Positions 49,957 through 59,294 of a stretch of DNA of 64,000 nt are shown here, piece after piece. Below the pieces are notes generated by a model. That model did not search any database and was not told the origin of the DNA. It saw only the letters and a program-made list of their open reading frames with translations. The position numbers and the translations under genes are program-made. Origin of the DNA: Verrucomicrobiaceae bacterium (lineage in GTDB: Bacteria; Verrucomicrobiota; Verrucomicrobiia; Verrucomicrobiales; Verrucomicrobiaceae); NCBI GenBank assembly GCA_016713035.1, contig JADJPW010000001.1:372001-436000 (forward strand). The letters are read 5' to 3'. Numbering within the stretch: the first letter of the stretch is position 1; each line of letters opens with the position of its first letter.

Positions 49957-52932
49957 ATGCGCACGCTTTTTTTCTGCCTTCTTGCCTCGTCTTTAACTGC
50001 CGCTGACTGGCCTACCTATCGTGGTGATGCCTCGCGTAGTGGTTACTCGCCAGAAACGATCCCCAATCAACTCCGGCAGCGCTGGGAGTTTCGTCTTCCA
50101 GCAGCTCCAAAGCCAGCCTGGCCGACCTCCGAGCGCATGGAGTATGATTTGGCGTTCCAACCGATCATTGTGGGTGATCTTGTGCTGTTCGGTAGCTCGG
50201 TGGATGATCAGGTGTATGCGCTGGAGGCAAAGACGGGGGCTGTGCGCTGGCGATTCTTCACGGGTGGACCGGTGCGCTTTGCGCCAGCAGCGTGGAAGGA
50301 CCGCGTGTTCGTGGTGAGTGATGATGGGCATCTCTACGCACTCGCGTTGAGCGATGGGAAGGTGCTATGGCAGCATCGTGGTGGGCCGGGACCGCAGCAG
50401 GTGCTCGGGAATGAGCGAATGATCTCACATTGGCCTGCACGGGGTGGGGCGGTGGTGCTTGGTGATCAAGTGTATTACTCTGCGGGTATTTGGCCGAGTG
50501 ATGGTGTGTTCCTGCATGCGCTGGATGCGGCCACGGGCACTCCGATCTGGCAAAATAGCGAGTCGGGCGGCATTCTCATGGCCCAGCCGCATGGCGGCGC
50601 GGAGGCTGTGAGCGGTGTGGCTCCACAGGGCTACCTGCTGGCTGATGAGAGTGCTTTGATCGTGCCCACAGGCCGCGCTGTGCCAGCGGTGTTCGAGCGT
50701 AGTGATGGAAAGCTGCTCTATTATCATCTGCAAAAAAACCAGCAGCGCGGCGGCACGCGCACGGTGCTCACGGAGTCGAGCTTTTTGAATGCAGGCTGCC
50801 TTTTTGATGTCAAGACGGGCGATATGACCTCGCAGTTCGGCATGGGCTCGGCGGTGGCTATTCCCGGTGGGGTGGTGCGTGCCGAAGGACGCTCCCTGGC
50901 CACCTATCGCTGGAAAGATGTGGAAAAAATCGACCGCAAAGGCGCAGCGTCGATGGTGCGCTCGCTGGTGCAGGACAAGCTCACCCCGCTGGAAAAAGAA
51001 GTGCTCGAATTCATCATCACTGGCTCAGAGGCGGTGATCGGCTTTGACGGGCAAATCAGCGCCATCGACTACAACGGGCAGCGCACAGAGTGGTGGAAGC
51101 AAAAGGTCGAAGGACGTGTGCTGGGGCTAGCGGCAGGTCATGGCCGTGTAGTCGCTACCACGGACAAAGGCATGGTTTATCTCTTTGATGGTGATCCTGC
51201 TCCGCTGCCCGCCCCGGTGCCACTAGCAGAAGAAAAGTCGCTCGATGCCGCCGCGATGGCAGAGGCAAAAAACATCCTCGATGCCGCGAAAATCACGGAA
51301 GGCTACGCCGTCGTGCTCGGAGCAGGTCACGCTGATTTTGCCCTCGCTTTGGCCCGCCAATCCGAATTGCAAATCGTCGTCGTGGAGAGTGATGCCGCCG
51401 CTGCACAGGCAGCGCGGGAACGAATCGCCCACGCAGGCCTCTACGGCACGCGTGTGTCCGTGCAGGTTGGTAAGTTGGATGCTACGAGCTTTCCCAAGCA
51501 GTTCGCCAACCTCGTCATTGCACCGAAAGAGGTCACGCCAGCGATTCAAAAGGAGATGGATCGTCTGCGCCGCCCTTACAGCGGTCTCATTTGCCATCGC
51601 GACAGTCTAAAGCTCGAAAAAGCTGATGCTCCAAGCGGTGCAGGAAGCTGGACGCATCAAAATGGCAGCGCCGCGAATACACTGTGCTCGGATGATGAAT
51701 TGGTGAAGGGCAAGTTGTCGATGTTTTGGTTCCGCGATGTCGAGTTCGAGATCGCGAATCGTCATGGACAAGGCCCCGCACCACTCATTGCGCAGGGTTA
51801 CATGGTCACGAGTGGTGTTCACGGCCTCTATTGCCTGGATGCCTACAATGGGCGCAAGCTATGGGAGTTTGATGTGAAGAATCTGCTCATCGACTTCGAT
51901 GGCATCCATCATGATGTCGGCATCGGAGACACGGGTGGTCCGTTCTGCATCGGTGGCGACTCTGTTTATGTCAAAAGCGGTTCACGCTGCCTGCGGATCA
52001 GCCTGGCGACGGGCAAGCTCGTGCGTGAATTCGCCACGCCAGTCGCGACGGATGCTGTGAACCGCAACTGGGGCTATCTGGCTTTTGAAAATGGGCTACT
52101 CTTTGGCTCGGTGGAAAACGCCGCGCATAATGTGAGTCCGCGTTATCAGCTCACAAATCTGCGTACTGAGTCTGTGCTACTTTTTGCGGCTGATCCGGCC
52201 ACTGGTGCGATCAAATGGAAGTATGAGCCCCAAGGCTCCATCCGCCACAATAGCGTCGCCATCGCTGGAGAGCGTGTCTATTTGATCGACCGCCCGATCA
52301 TCGAGGCGGATCGCGTGAGCAATCCGCGCCGTGATGGCAAATCAGCACCGAAGCTCACGCACAGCCAGCTTCCGGCGGGCACTCTGATCGCGCTGGATTC
52401 TGCCACGGGCAAAGTCCTGTGGGAAAACAAGGAAGACATTTGGGGGACTCAGGTGGCAGTCAGTGCGAAGCACGGCGTGCTGCTGATGAACTACAAAGCC
52501 GTGCGGCATAACTTCTTCGAGCTGCCATCGGAAGTGGGTGGACGCCTCGCCGGCTTCGACATTGCCACAGGGAAGCGCTTGTGGGATCAAGACGGCAAAT
52601 ATCAGACCCGCCCGCTCATCAATGACTCGACGATTTATTCCCAAGGCGGTGCCTGGGATCTAAAAACGGGTTCACCGGTCGAATTCGAACTCCAGCGCTC
52701 CTATGGCTGCGGACAGATCGCCGCGAGCAAGAATCTGATGCTCTTTCGCAGTGCCACGCTCGGCTATGTGGATCTCACTCGCAAAGCGGGGACTGAAAAC
52801 TATGGCGGCATACGCCCTAGTTGCTGGATCAATGCGATTCCCGCCTCTGGTCTCGTTTTGGTGCCGGATGGCTCTTCGAAATGCCATTGCAGCTACCAGA
52901 TGCGAGCGTGGTTCGCCCTTCAGGGGGAGTGA
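49957..52932 (+). CDS. secreted PQQ-like beta-propeller with an inserted methyltransferase-like domain
   Basis: A 991-residue protein from ATG 49957 with a signal peptide (MRTLFFCLLASSLTAA). PQQ-type propeller blades are repeated through both ends: DDQVYALEAKTGAVRWRFF, DGHLYALALSDGKVLWQHRG, GVFLHALDAATGTPIWQN, LYCLDAYNGRKLWEFD, LIALDSATGKVLWENKED, LAGFDIATGKRLWDQDG. Between them (about residues 430-545) is a Rossmann-like segment: AMAEAKNILDAAKI, GYAVVLGAGHADFALALARQ, QIVVVESDAAAAQAARERIAHAG, RVSVQVGKLDATSF, and FANLVIAPK, which reads like an S-adenosylmethionine methyltransferase core. A methyltransferase in an exported protein is unexpected, so it may be a relic or structural insert. Confidence 0.85.
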   Translation: MRTLFFCLLASSLTAADWPTYRGDASRSGYSPETIPNQLRQRWEFRLPAAPKPAWPTSERMEYDLAFQPIIVGDLVLFGSSVDDQVYALEAKTGAVRWRFFTGGPVRFAPAAWKDRVFVVSDDGHLYALALSDGKVLWQHRGGPGPQQVLGNERMISHWPARGGAVVLGDQVYYSAGIWPSDGVFLHALDAATGTPIWQNSESGGILMAQPHGGAEAVSGVAPQGYLLADESALIVPTGRAVPAVFERSDGKLLYYHLQKNQQRGGTRTVLTESSFLNAGCLFDVKTGDMTSQFGMGSAVAIPGGVVRAEGRSLATYRWKDVEKIDRKGAASMVRSLVQDKLTPLEKEVLEFIITGSEAVIGFDGQISAIDYNGQRTEWWKQKVEGRVLGLAAGHGRVVATTDKGMVYLFDGDPAPLPAPVPLAEEKSLDAAAMAEAKNILDAAKITEGYAVVLGAGHADFALALARQSELQIVVVESDAAAAQAARERIAHAGLYGTRVSVQVGKLDATSFPKQFANLVIAPKEVTPAIQKEMDRLRRPYSGLICHRDSLKLEKADAPSGAGSWTHQNGSAANTLCSDDELVKGKLSMFWFRDVEFEIANRHGQGPAPLIAQGYMVTSGVHGLYCLDAYNGRKLWEFDVKNLLIDFDGIHHDVGIGDTGGPFCIGGDSVYVKSGSRCLRISLATGKLVREFATPVATDAVNRNWGYLAFENGLLFGSVENAAHNVSPRYQLTNLRTESVLLFAADPATGAIKWKYEPQGSIRHNSVAIAGERVYLIDRPIIEADRVSNPRRDGKSAPKLTHSQLPAGTLIALDSATGKVLWENKEDIWGTQVAVSAKHGVLLMNYKAVRHNFFELPSEVGGRLAGFDIATGKRLWDQDGKYQTRPLINDSTIYSQGGAWDLKTGSPVEFELQRSYGCGQIAASKNLMLFRSATLGYVDLTRKAGTENYGGIRPSCWINAIPASGLVLVPDGSSKCHCSYQMRAWFALQGE

Positions 52933-53010
52933 GGCGTTTGAGGCGATGGAGACTAAGTTTTCGGGCGAAAAGCGCCATTCTCACAGCGTAGGTTTCTTGT
53001 GAGCGCAAAA

Positions 53011-55212
53011 ATGACACCTCGGGTTTTTATTGGATGGACGTTGCTGGCTGGCATCAGCCTCGCGGCGGCTCCACAGCAGCCATTGAGCTTTGTGAACGAT
53101 ATTCAGCCTATTTTGACCAAGGCGGGCTGCAATGCGGGTGCTTGCCATGCAAAGGCGATCACGGGCCAGCGCGGTTTTCGCCTCAGTGTGCTGGGTTTTG
53201 AGCCGGAGGAGGATTACGAGGCGATCGTGAAACAAGGAAAAGGCAGACGCGTGTTCCCGCCAGCGCCAGAGGAAAGCCTGCTCATCACGAAAGGGGCCGC
53301 CATCGTACCGCATACGGGCGGGAAGAAGATCGAGCCCGGATCGGAGCCTTTTCAGACGCTGGTGCGCTGGATCGCGGAGGGGATGCCCTACGAGCAGCCA
53401 GGGGAGGCGAAGCTGACGCAAATCACCGTGGAGCCCGCTCGCGTGACGATGCAGGCCAAAACACAGCGCCAACTTCAAGTGAAGGCTACTTACAGTGATG
53501 GAAGCAGCCGCGATGTGACGAAACAGGCCCTTTTTGAGGCCAATGACACGGCGATGGCCACGGCGAGCGAGAGCGGGCTGGTGAGCACGCTGGATCTACC
53601 GGGCAATGTGGCCGTGATGGTCCGCTATGGCGGCAAAGTGTCAGTTTGCAGCATCTCGGTGCCACTAGGGGCTCCTGTCGTCTCGATGCCGCCGGAGAAA
53701 AACTTCATCGATAAGCATGTTTTTGCCAATCTGCGGCAGATCGGGGTGCCACCATCGCCCATCTGTGATGACAGCTCTTTCCTGCGCCGCGTGTCGCTAG
53801 ACATTGCGGGCCGATTGCCGACTCCGGAGGAGACTCGCACGTTTTTGAGTGATCAGCGGCCCGATAAGCGTGACAGGGCTATCGACTCGCTTTTGGCCTC
53901 ACCTGATTATGCGGACTATTTCGCCAATAAATGGACCTCCCTGCTCAAAAACCAGCGCACCGAGGCCGCAGACATCACGGCGAACTTCGCCTTCCACGCA
54001 TGGATGCGGGATAGCCTGCTGGCGAATGCGCCCTACGATCAGATCGTGCGGCAAGTGCTGGCCTCCACGGGCACCATCGTATCGAATCCACCCGTGGCGT
54101 GGTACAAGCGGGTGAAGGAACCGAATGTGCAACTGGAGGATGTGGCGCAGCTCTTCCTGGGTGTGCGGATGCAGTGTGCGCAGTGCCATCATCATCCGTT
54201 CGAGAAATGGACGCAGGCGGAGTACTATCATCTGGCGGCGTTCTTCAGCCAGATCGGTCGGAAACCGACCGCCATCGCGGGTGAGGACCTCATCTTCCAC
54301 AAGCGTGGCATTGCACAGACGGAGCACCGCAAGACCCGCGTCATGCTACGGCCTGCGGGACTGGGAGAGCCGCCATTGGACATCCCGCCGGATGAAGATC
54401 CGCGCCTAGCGCTGGTGGATTGGATGAGTAAAAAGACGAACCCGTTTTTCGCGAAGTCGCTGGTGAATCGGTATTGGAAGCACTTCTTCAAGCGCGGCCT
54501 AGTGGAGCCAGAGGACGATCTGCGTGATACGAACCCGCCGAGCAATCCAGAGCTCTTCGATGCTCTGGCCAAGCACTTCACGGACAGTGGCTATGACCTG
54601 AAGTCCCTGGTGCGTGAGATCGCCCGTAGTCACACCTACCAGCTCAGTGCGATGCCGAATGAGCACAATGCGGTGGACCGGCAGGCGTACTCGCACTTTT
54701 ACCCGCGCCGCATGCCTGCGGAGGTGCTTCTCGATAGCATCGACATGGTGACGGGCTCGAAGACGGACTTCGCCGATCTACCACCCGGCACGCGTGCCGT
54801 TTCACTGCCAGATAATAGCTACAACCGCGCTTCGCCCTTCTTAAAGGTGTTTGGCCGTCCAGAGGCGACGAGTGTGTGTGAGTGTGAGCGCACGCAGTCG
54901 GCGAGTTTGGCGCAGAGTCTGCACCTGATGAATGCATCGGACGTGAAATCGAAGCTAGCGGCATCCAATGGCCGTGCGGATCTGCTGACGCGTGCGGAGA
55001 AGCCAGAGCCGGAGCGTATCCGGGAGCTTTACCTCGCAGCCTTTTCACGCGAGCCGGAGGCAGATGAGGTGAGCATCGCGGAGACGCATCTGCTAAAGCC
55101 ACGCACGGATGCCGCAGGCAAGCTGCTCGACTCGCAGCGTGCAAAGCGAATGGGCTACGAAGATCTGCTGTGGGCGCTGATCAATACGAAGGAGTTTCTA
55201 TTTAATCACTGA
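53011..55212 (+). CDS. PSD1-type protein with N-terminal haem motif and Ig-like domain
   Basis: A 733-residue exported protein (ATG 53011; GTG 52999 is also possible) with a signal peptide near TLLAGISLAAAP. Domains in order: a PSCyt-like haem segment with CNAGACHA; an Ig-like (BIG2) domain (ITVEPARVTMQAKTQRQLQV, YSDGSSRDVTKQALFEAND); DUF1549 (FLRRVSLDIAGRLPTPEE through CAQCHHHPFEKWTQAEYYHLA); DUF1553 (SLVNRYWKHFFKRGLVEPEDDLR to the end). It follows the PQQ/methyltransferase gene by 78 bases. No DUF1501 partner is next to it. The role of this family is not established. Confidence 0.88.
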   Translation: MTPRVFIGWTLLAGISLAAAPQQPLSFVNDIQPILTKAGCNAGACHAKAITGQRGFRLSVLGFEPEEDYEAIVKQGKGRRVFPPAPEESLLITKGAAIVPHTGGKKIEPGSEPFQTLVRWIAEGMPYEQPGEAKLTQITVEPARVTMQAKTQRQLQVKATYSDGSSRDVTKQALFEANDTAMATASESGLVSTLDLPGNVAVMVRYGGKVSVCSISVPLGAPVVSMPPEKNFIDKHVFANLRQIGVPPSPICDDSSFLRRVSLDIAGRLPTPEETRTFLSDQRPDKRDRAIDSLLASPDYADYFANKWTSLLKNQRTEAADITANFAFHAWMRDSLLANAPYDQIVRQVLASTGTIVSNPPVAWYKRVKEPNVQLEDVAQLFLGVRMQCAQCHHHPFEKWTQAEYYHLAAFFSQIGRKPTAIAGEDLIFHKRGIAQTEHRKTRVMLRPAGLGEPPLDIPPDEDPRLALVDWMSKKTNPFFAKSLVNRYWKHFFKRGLVEPEDDLRDTNPPSNPELFDALAKHFTDSGYDLKSLVREIARSHTYQLSAMPNEHNAVDRQAYSHFYPRRMPAEVLLDSIDMVTGSKTDFADLPPGTRAVSLPDNSYNRASPFLKVFGRPEATSVCECERTQSASLAQSLHLMNASDVKSKLAASNGRADLLTRAEKPEPERIRELYLAAFSREPEADEVSIAETHLLKPRTDAAGKLLDSQRAKRMGYEDLLWALINTKEFLFNH

Positions 55213-55277
55213 GTCGGCATCTTTGCATTGCCGGGGGCGGTTTTTCGGCCAACGGGAGAGTTCCTCTATCTCACTTC

Positions 55278-55943
55278 ATGCCAGCCACACTCCGCGCCGT
55301 CCTCTTCGATTTCGATGGCCTCATCGTTGATACCGAAAGCACCGGGTATCTCACCTGGAAGGAAATCTTTGCGCAGCACGGGCATGAGCTGCCAGTGGAG
55401 CGCTATGCGCAAGTGGTGGGCACGGATTTTAGCACCAGCTATGATCCGCGCCGCGATCTGGAGTCGCTGACTGGCCTGCGCTTTGACTGGGATGCGATGG
55501 AGCTACAGCGGCGTGAGCGTGAAAACACGCTGCGTCAGACGCTGACACCGCTGCCCGGTGTGCTGGAGCGGCTGGAGGAGGCGGCATCGCTGGGGCTGCC
55601 CTGTGCCATCGCCAGCAGCAGCCCACGCTGGTGGATCGACTCCTGGATGCAGCAGCTCGCGCTGGGGCATCGCTTTGTGCATTTTTCCACGGTGGATGAT
55701 ACGGGCAAGGTGAAGCCGGACCCGAGCCTGTTTCAGCATGCTGCGGCTAGTCTAGGCATGGCAGCGGATGAGGTGGTGATCTTTGAAGATTCGCTCAATG
55801 GACTCAAAGCAGCGCTAGCGGCCGAAATGCGCTGCGTAGTGGCCCCAGGGCCGATGACGCGGCATCTCGACTTCGAGGGTGCTTGGCGACGAGTCGAGTC
55901 GCTGGCGCATGTGTCGCTGCGGGAGTTAGCGAGCGAGTTTTGA
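55278..55943 (+). CDS. HAD-superfamily phosphatase/phosphomutase
   Basis: A 221-residue HAD hydrolase of the beta-phosphoglucomutase/phosphatase (Gph) group. Motif I LFDFDGLIVDTES has the nucleophile and acid Asp pair, motif II ASSSPRW, motif III lysine in GKVKPDPSLF, motif IV VVIFEDSLNGLKAA. A helical cap lies between motifs I and II. It probably dephosphorylates a small sugar phosphate or similar metabolite. The start is ATG 55278. The gene converges with the PQQ propeller gene seven bases away. Confidence 0.92.
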   Translation: MPATLRAVLFDFDGLIVDTESTGYLTWKEIFAQHGHELPVERYAQVVGTDFSTSYDPRRDLESLTGLRFDWDAMELQRRERENTLRQTLTPLPGVLERLEEAASLGLPCAIASSSPRWWIDSWMQQLALGHRFVHFSTVDDTGKVKPDPSLFQHAAASLGMAADEVVIFEDSLNGLKAALAAEMRCVVAPGPMTRHLDFEGAWRRVESLAHVSLRELASEF

Positions 55944-55949
55944 CCGGCT

Positions 55950-57258
55950 TCATTTCGTACCGATGGCGTACACGGCTTTGTCACTGCGTAGAATGAGCAC
56001 ATCGCCACTGACAGCTGGCGTGGCATTGAACTGCGAGTTATCGAGTGAGAGCACATTGTGGCCAAGGAGCTCGTATTTGGGCTTGGCGGCGAGGATGTAG
56101 GTGCCGTTTTTGCGGCTGACGCAGACCAGCTTGTCACCGACGAGCACGGGGGAGGCATAGAAAGGCTTTCCACCGCCACGGCGTGCGCCACCGCTGCCGC
56201 CCGCGCTGTCGTTTTGCATCACTCGCTCGCGATAAACATCTGCGCCGGTCTTTGCGTCGATGCAGGTGGCAAAACCCTGGTCATTGACGACAAAAAGATG
56301 GCCGTCCTTGAGAAGCGGCGTGGGCACATAGGAGCTGGTGTTGCTGCTCCAGAGCACGGAGGCGGCTCCGAGGTCGCCTTTGCCACCGATTTTTAGCGCG
56401 GCACTGCGTGTGGCAGGATAGCCACCGAAGACGTAGGCCATGCTTTCGCCAAAAAATGATGCTGGGGGAAACATTGCCGCTCATGCCATGTGGGGCGAAC
56501 CAGCGGAGCTTGCCCGTCTCGGGGTTCATTCCCCAGATTTCCATCGGCACGGCGATGACGAGGTCGGTGAGGCCATCTCGCTGATAGAGTGCGGGGGTGC
56601 CGTAGGCCATGCCGAACTCGCCCTTGGCTCTCCAGAGCTGTTTGCCGGTTTTTTTGTCCAGGCCGATGATGGCCATGCTTTCATCGTTGGCATTGATGAC
56701 GAGCACATCACCCGCGAGCACAGGGCTGGCGGCACTGCCCCAGCGGCGATCCCCAGAGCTGGTGCCGCAGGAGGTCTGCCAGAGCTGCTTGCCATCGAGA
56801 TCGAAGGCGAGGGCACCACTTTTGCCAAAGAAGACATACACCCGCTCTCCATCGGTTACAGGCGTGTGGGTGGCATAACCATGCTCGGTGATAAAGCCCT
56901 GCCAGGGGTCCTCTGCGACGGTGGAGGGCACTTTCGCATCCCAGAGCAGCTTTCCATCCGTGCGGGAGAGGCAGACGAGGTGGCGAGTGAGCTTCGTCAT
57001 GTCATCCGATCCTGATGCGTCGCCGTAGCCGCTCCAGCAGGTGATGAAAACTTTATCCCCCAGCACGATGGGGCTGGAGGAGCCGGGGCCGGGCATCTCG
57101 GACTTCCACAGCACGTTCTCGGAGTCGCTCCACTTCAGCGGTGCCTTGGATTCCGGCGCAAGGGCAGCACCCGTGGGGCCGAGGAAGCGCGGCCAGTCTG
57201 TCGAAGAAGCAGCGTGCAGCGTGATGGAGGCGAAAGTGAGTGCGAGGAGCAATTTCAT
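55950..57258 (-). CDS. secreted PQQ-like beta-propeller protein, frameshifted
   Basis: A propeller protein of about 435 residues once one base is removed. The 5' frame (ATG 57258) has a signal peptide (MKLLLALTFASITLHA), then WPRFLGPTGAALAPE and blades with LVCLSRTDGKLLWDA, ALAFDLDGKQLW, IIGLDKKTGKQLWRA. At a run of six T on the minus strand (in ATCATTTTTTGGCG, near 56451-56456) the frame breaks. With five T it continues FGESMAYVFGGYP, LFVVNDQGFATCIDAKTGADVY to AVYAIGTK at 55950. The total length, 1309 bases, is one more than a multiple of three. Homopolymer error is the likely cause; a true pseudogene is possible. Confidence 0.85.
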
Positions 57259-57382
57259 GTCCCGGAGCGAAACCCGCCTGCGCAGAAAAAGTTACGCAAG
57301 ATCACGCCAGGCAGAAATCGAGGCCAGGGCGGGGCGCAAACGTCCTCTTTGCAAGTATTCGCGTCGCCATTATCCTCCGCGC

Positions 57383-57499
57383 ATGCCGCCACCCGCTATC
57401 GACTATGCCCGCCTGCCACGCATGACCGGGGAGGAGTATCTCGCTTTTGAAGAAGAGAGCGATGTGAAGCACGAATACGCCGCTGGCTACATCGGCTAA
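57383..57499 (+). pseudogene. Uma2 (DUF820) family N-terminal remnant
   Basis: A 38-codon ORF, MPPPAIDYARLPRMTGEEYL then AFEEESDVKHEYAAGYIG. This matches the start of Uma2 family proteins (MTxEEYLxxExxSxxKHEYxxGxI), restriction-endonuclease-fold proteins of about 190 residues. Here it ends at a TAA (57497-57499) just after the first strand and only two bases before the uvrC start. The rest of the gene is missing, so this is a truncated remnant. Confidence 0.65.
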
Positions 57500-57501
57500 A
57501 A

Positions 57502-59104
57502 ATGCCCGTGTCTGCCATCCCTGCCCAAAAACCTGACTTCGTAGCGCTGCTGCATGATGTGCCGCATGCGCCGGGTGTGTATGTGATGCGTGACCGACTT
57601 GGACGCGTCATTTATGTGGGAAAAGCACGGGATCTGCGCAAGCGGCTCTCGAATTACTTTTTGCCCTCGGCGGTGAAAAAGGCGGAGCCTGAAGACCAAG
57701 GCACTCATCGCGAGTATTTGGAGCTTTGAAATCCATGTGCTGCGCAGCGATACGGAGGCGCTGCTGATGGAGGGGAAGCTCATCAAGGAATTCCGCCCGC
57801 GCTACAACGTGAGCTTCAAGGACGATAAGCGCTTCTGGATGGTGCGGGTGCACTTTGCGGATGATTTTCCACGCATCGGACTCACGCGGCTGCGGAAGGA
57901 GGATGGGGCGGAGTATTTCGGCCCTTTCGCCCATGGTGGAGCACTCAAAATCACACTGGAGTGGCTGAATCGGCGCTTCGGCCTGCGTGTCTGCCGCCCT
58001 TTGCGGCCCGGAGAGGCGGATTACAAGCATTGCAGCAACGACATCATCAAAAACTGCTCCGCACCGTGCATCGGACGCATTTCAGCGGAGGAATACCGCC
58101 AGCGTGTGCGTGAGGCCTGCGACTTCCTCCAAGGCAAGAGCAAAGACCTCATCGCCGCCTTGGAGGAGGAGATGCAGTCGGCTGCGAAGCGGCTGGATTT
58201 CGAAAAAGCCGCCGAACTACGCGACATGGTGCAGAGCATGCGACAGACGACGGAGCGCACGCGGCGCTTCGAGCGTGGAGCCCGCATGAAGGTGATGTCC
58301 ACCATCGACCCGATGGCGGATGTGCGTGAGTTGCAGGATATTTTGCGCCTGGAGCGCCCCCCGTTGGTTATGGAGTGCTTTGACATCGCCAATATCGGCA
58401 CCGCGCACTGCGTGGCGAGCATGGTCCGTTTTAAAGAAGGCGTGCCGGATAACGCGAATTACCGCCGCTACCGCATCAAGTCCGTCAGTGGCCAAAATGA
58501 CTTCATCAGCATGGCGGAGGTGATCCGGCGGCGCTTTTCCCGCATCCTGCTCGAAGCGGCCCAGGCCGCCCCAAACGCTGAATTCAGCCAAGAGGCTCCT
58601 CTGGAGGCGATGCGCCGCCTTGCGGACTCTGGACGAGCTGAGGTCAAAAATCAGAAATTCGTGTCCTTGCCCGATTTGGTGATCGTGGACGGTGGGAAGG
58701 GCCAGCTCGGCATGGCGGTGGCTGAATTGCAAAAACTCGGTCTGCATGGCTTACCTATCGTGGGCCTAGCCAAGGAACATGAGGAGATTTATCGGCCCGG
58801 TGAGAGTGATCCAGTGATCATCCCGCATGATCGCGGTGCTCTGAAACTGCTCCAGCGCATCCGCGATGAGGCCCACCGCTGGGCCAATGGCTACCACCAG
58901 CTCCTCCTGCGCCGCCGCGTGGCAGAGAGCATTCTGGATGAGTGCCCCGGCATCTCGGAGGCTCGAAAAGCGGCATTGCTAAAGGCTTTCGGCTCTGTGG
59001 CCAGACTACGAAAGGCCAGCGCCAAACAAATCGCGGAAGTGCCCGGCATCAGCGAAAAGCTAGCGAGTGAGGTGTTGTCCTTTTTGGAATCGCGAAAAGA
59101 CTGA
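57502..59104 (+). CDS. uvrC: excinuclease ABC subunit UvrC, frameshifted
   Basis: The nuclease subunit of nucleotide excision repair, about 533 residues once one base is removed. N-terminal GIY-YIG-type domain: APGVYVMRDRLGRVIYVGKARDLRKRL. At GAGCCTG (57685-57691) the frame shifts; removing one base gives a continuous KTKALIASIWSFEIHVLRSDTEAL. Then follow FGPFAHGG, the four-cysteine-like region (CRPLRPGEADYKHCSNDIIKNCSAPCIGR), the UVR region (LDFEKAAELRDMV), the endonuclease core (ECFDIANIGTAHCVASMV, VIVDGGKGQL, HDRGALKLLQRIRDEAHRWA) and two C-terminal helix-hairpin-helix motifs (CPGISEARKAALLKAFGS, VPGISEKLASEVLSFL). Loss of UvrC would make the cell UV-sensitive, so sequence error is suspected. 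Confidence 0.92.
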
Positions 59105-59294
59105 TCTGAGAGCAAAAGGATGCGTTGGGGGCAGAATCAGGCGTCTTGAATGGCCTTTCTGAACAATTTAGAGGCCTGAACTTCCATCTTGACGCGAGGG
59201 GGGCGGGAAAGCAGTAATGTGCAGCCTTTATCCGTTCTACGGAGTGGGCTTATTAAGTACACGTCATCCCCGCCCCATACCCCTTCTCCCGATC

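Noticed and set aside
59189..59220. TTGACG ... TAATGT as a bamA promoter
   Set aside because: The spacer is 20 bases, too long for a standard sigma-70 promoter, and no better -10 was seen.
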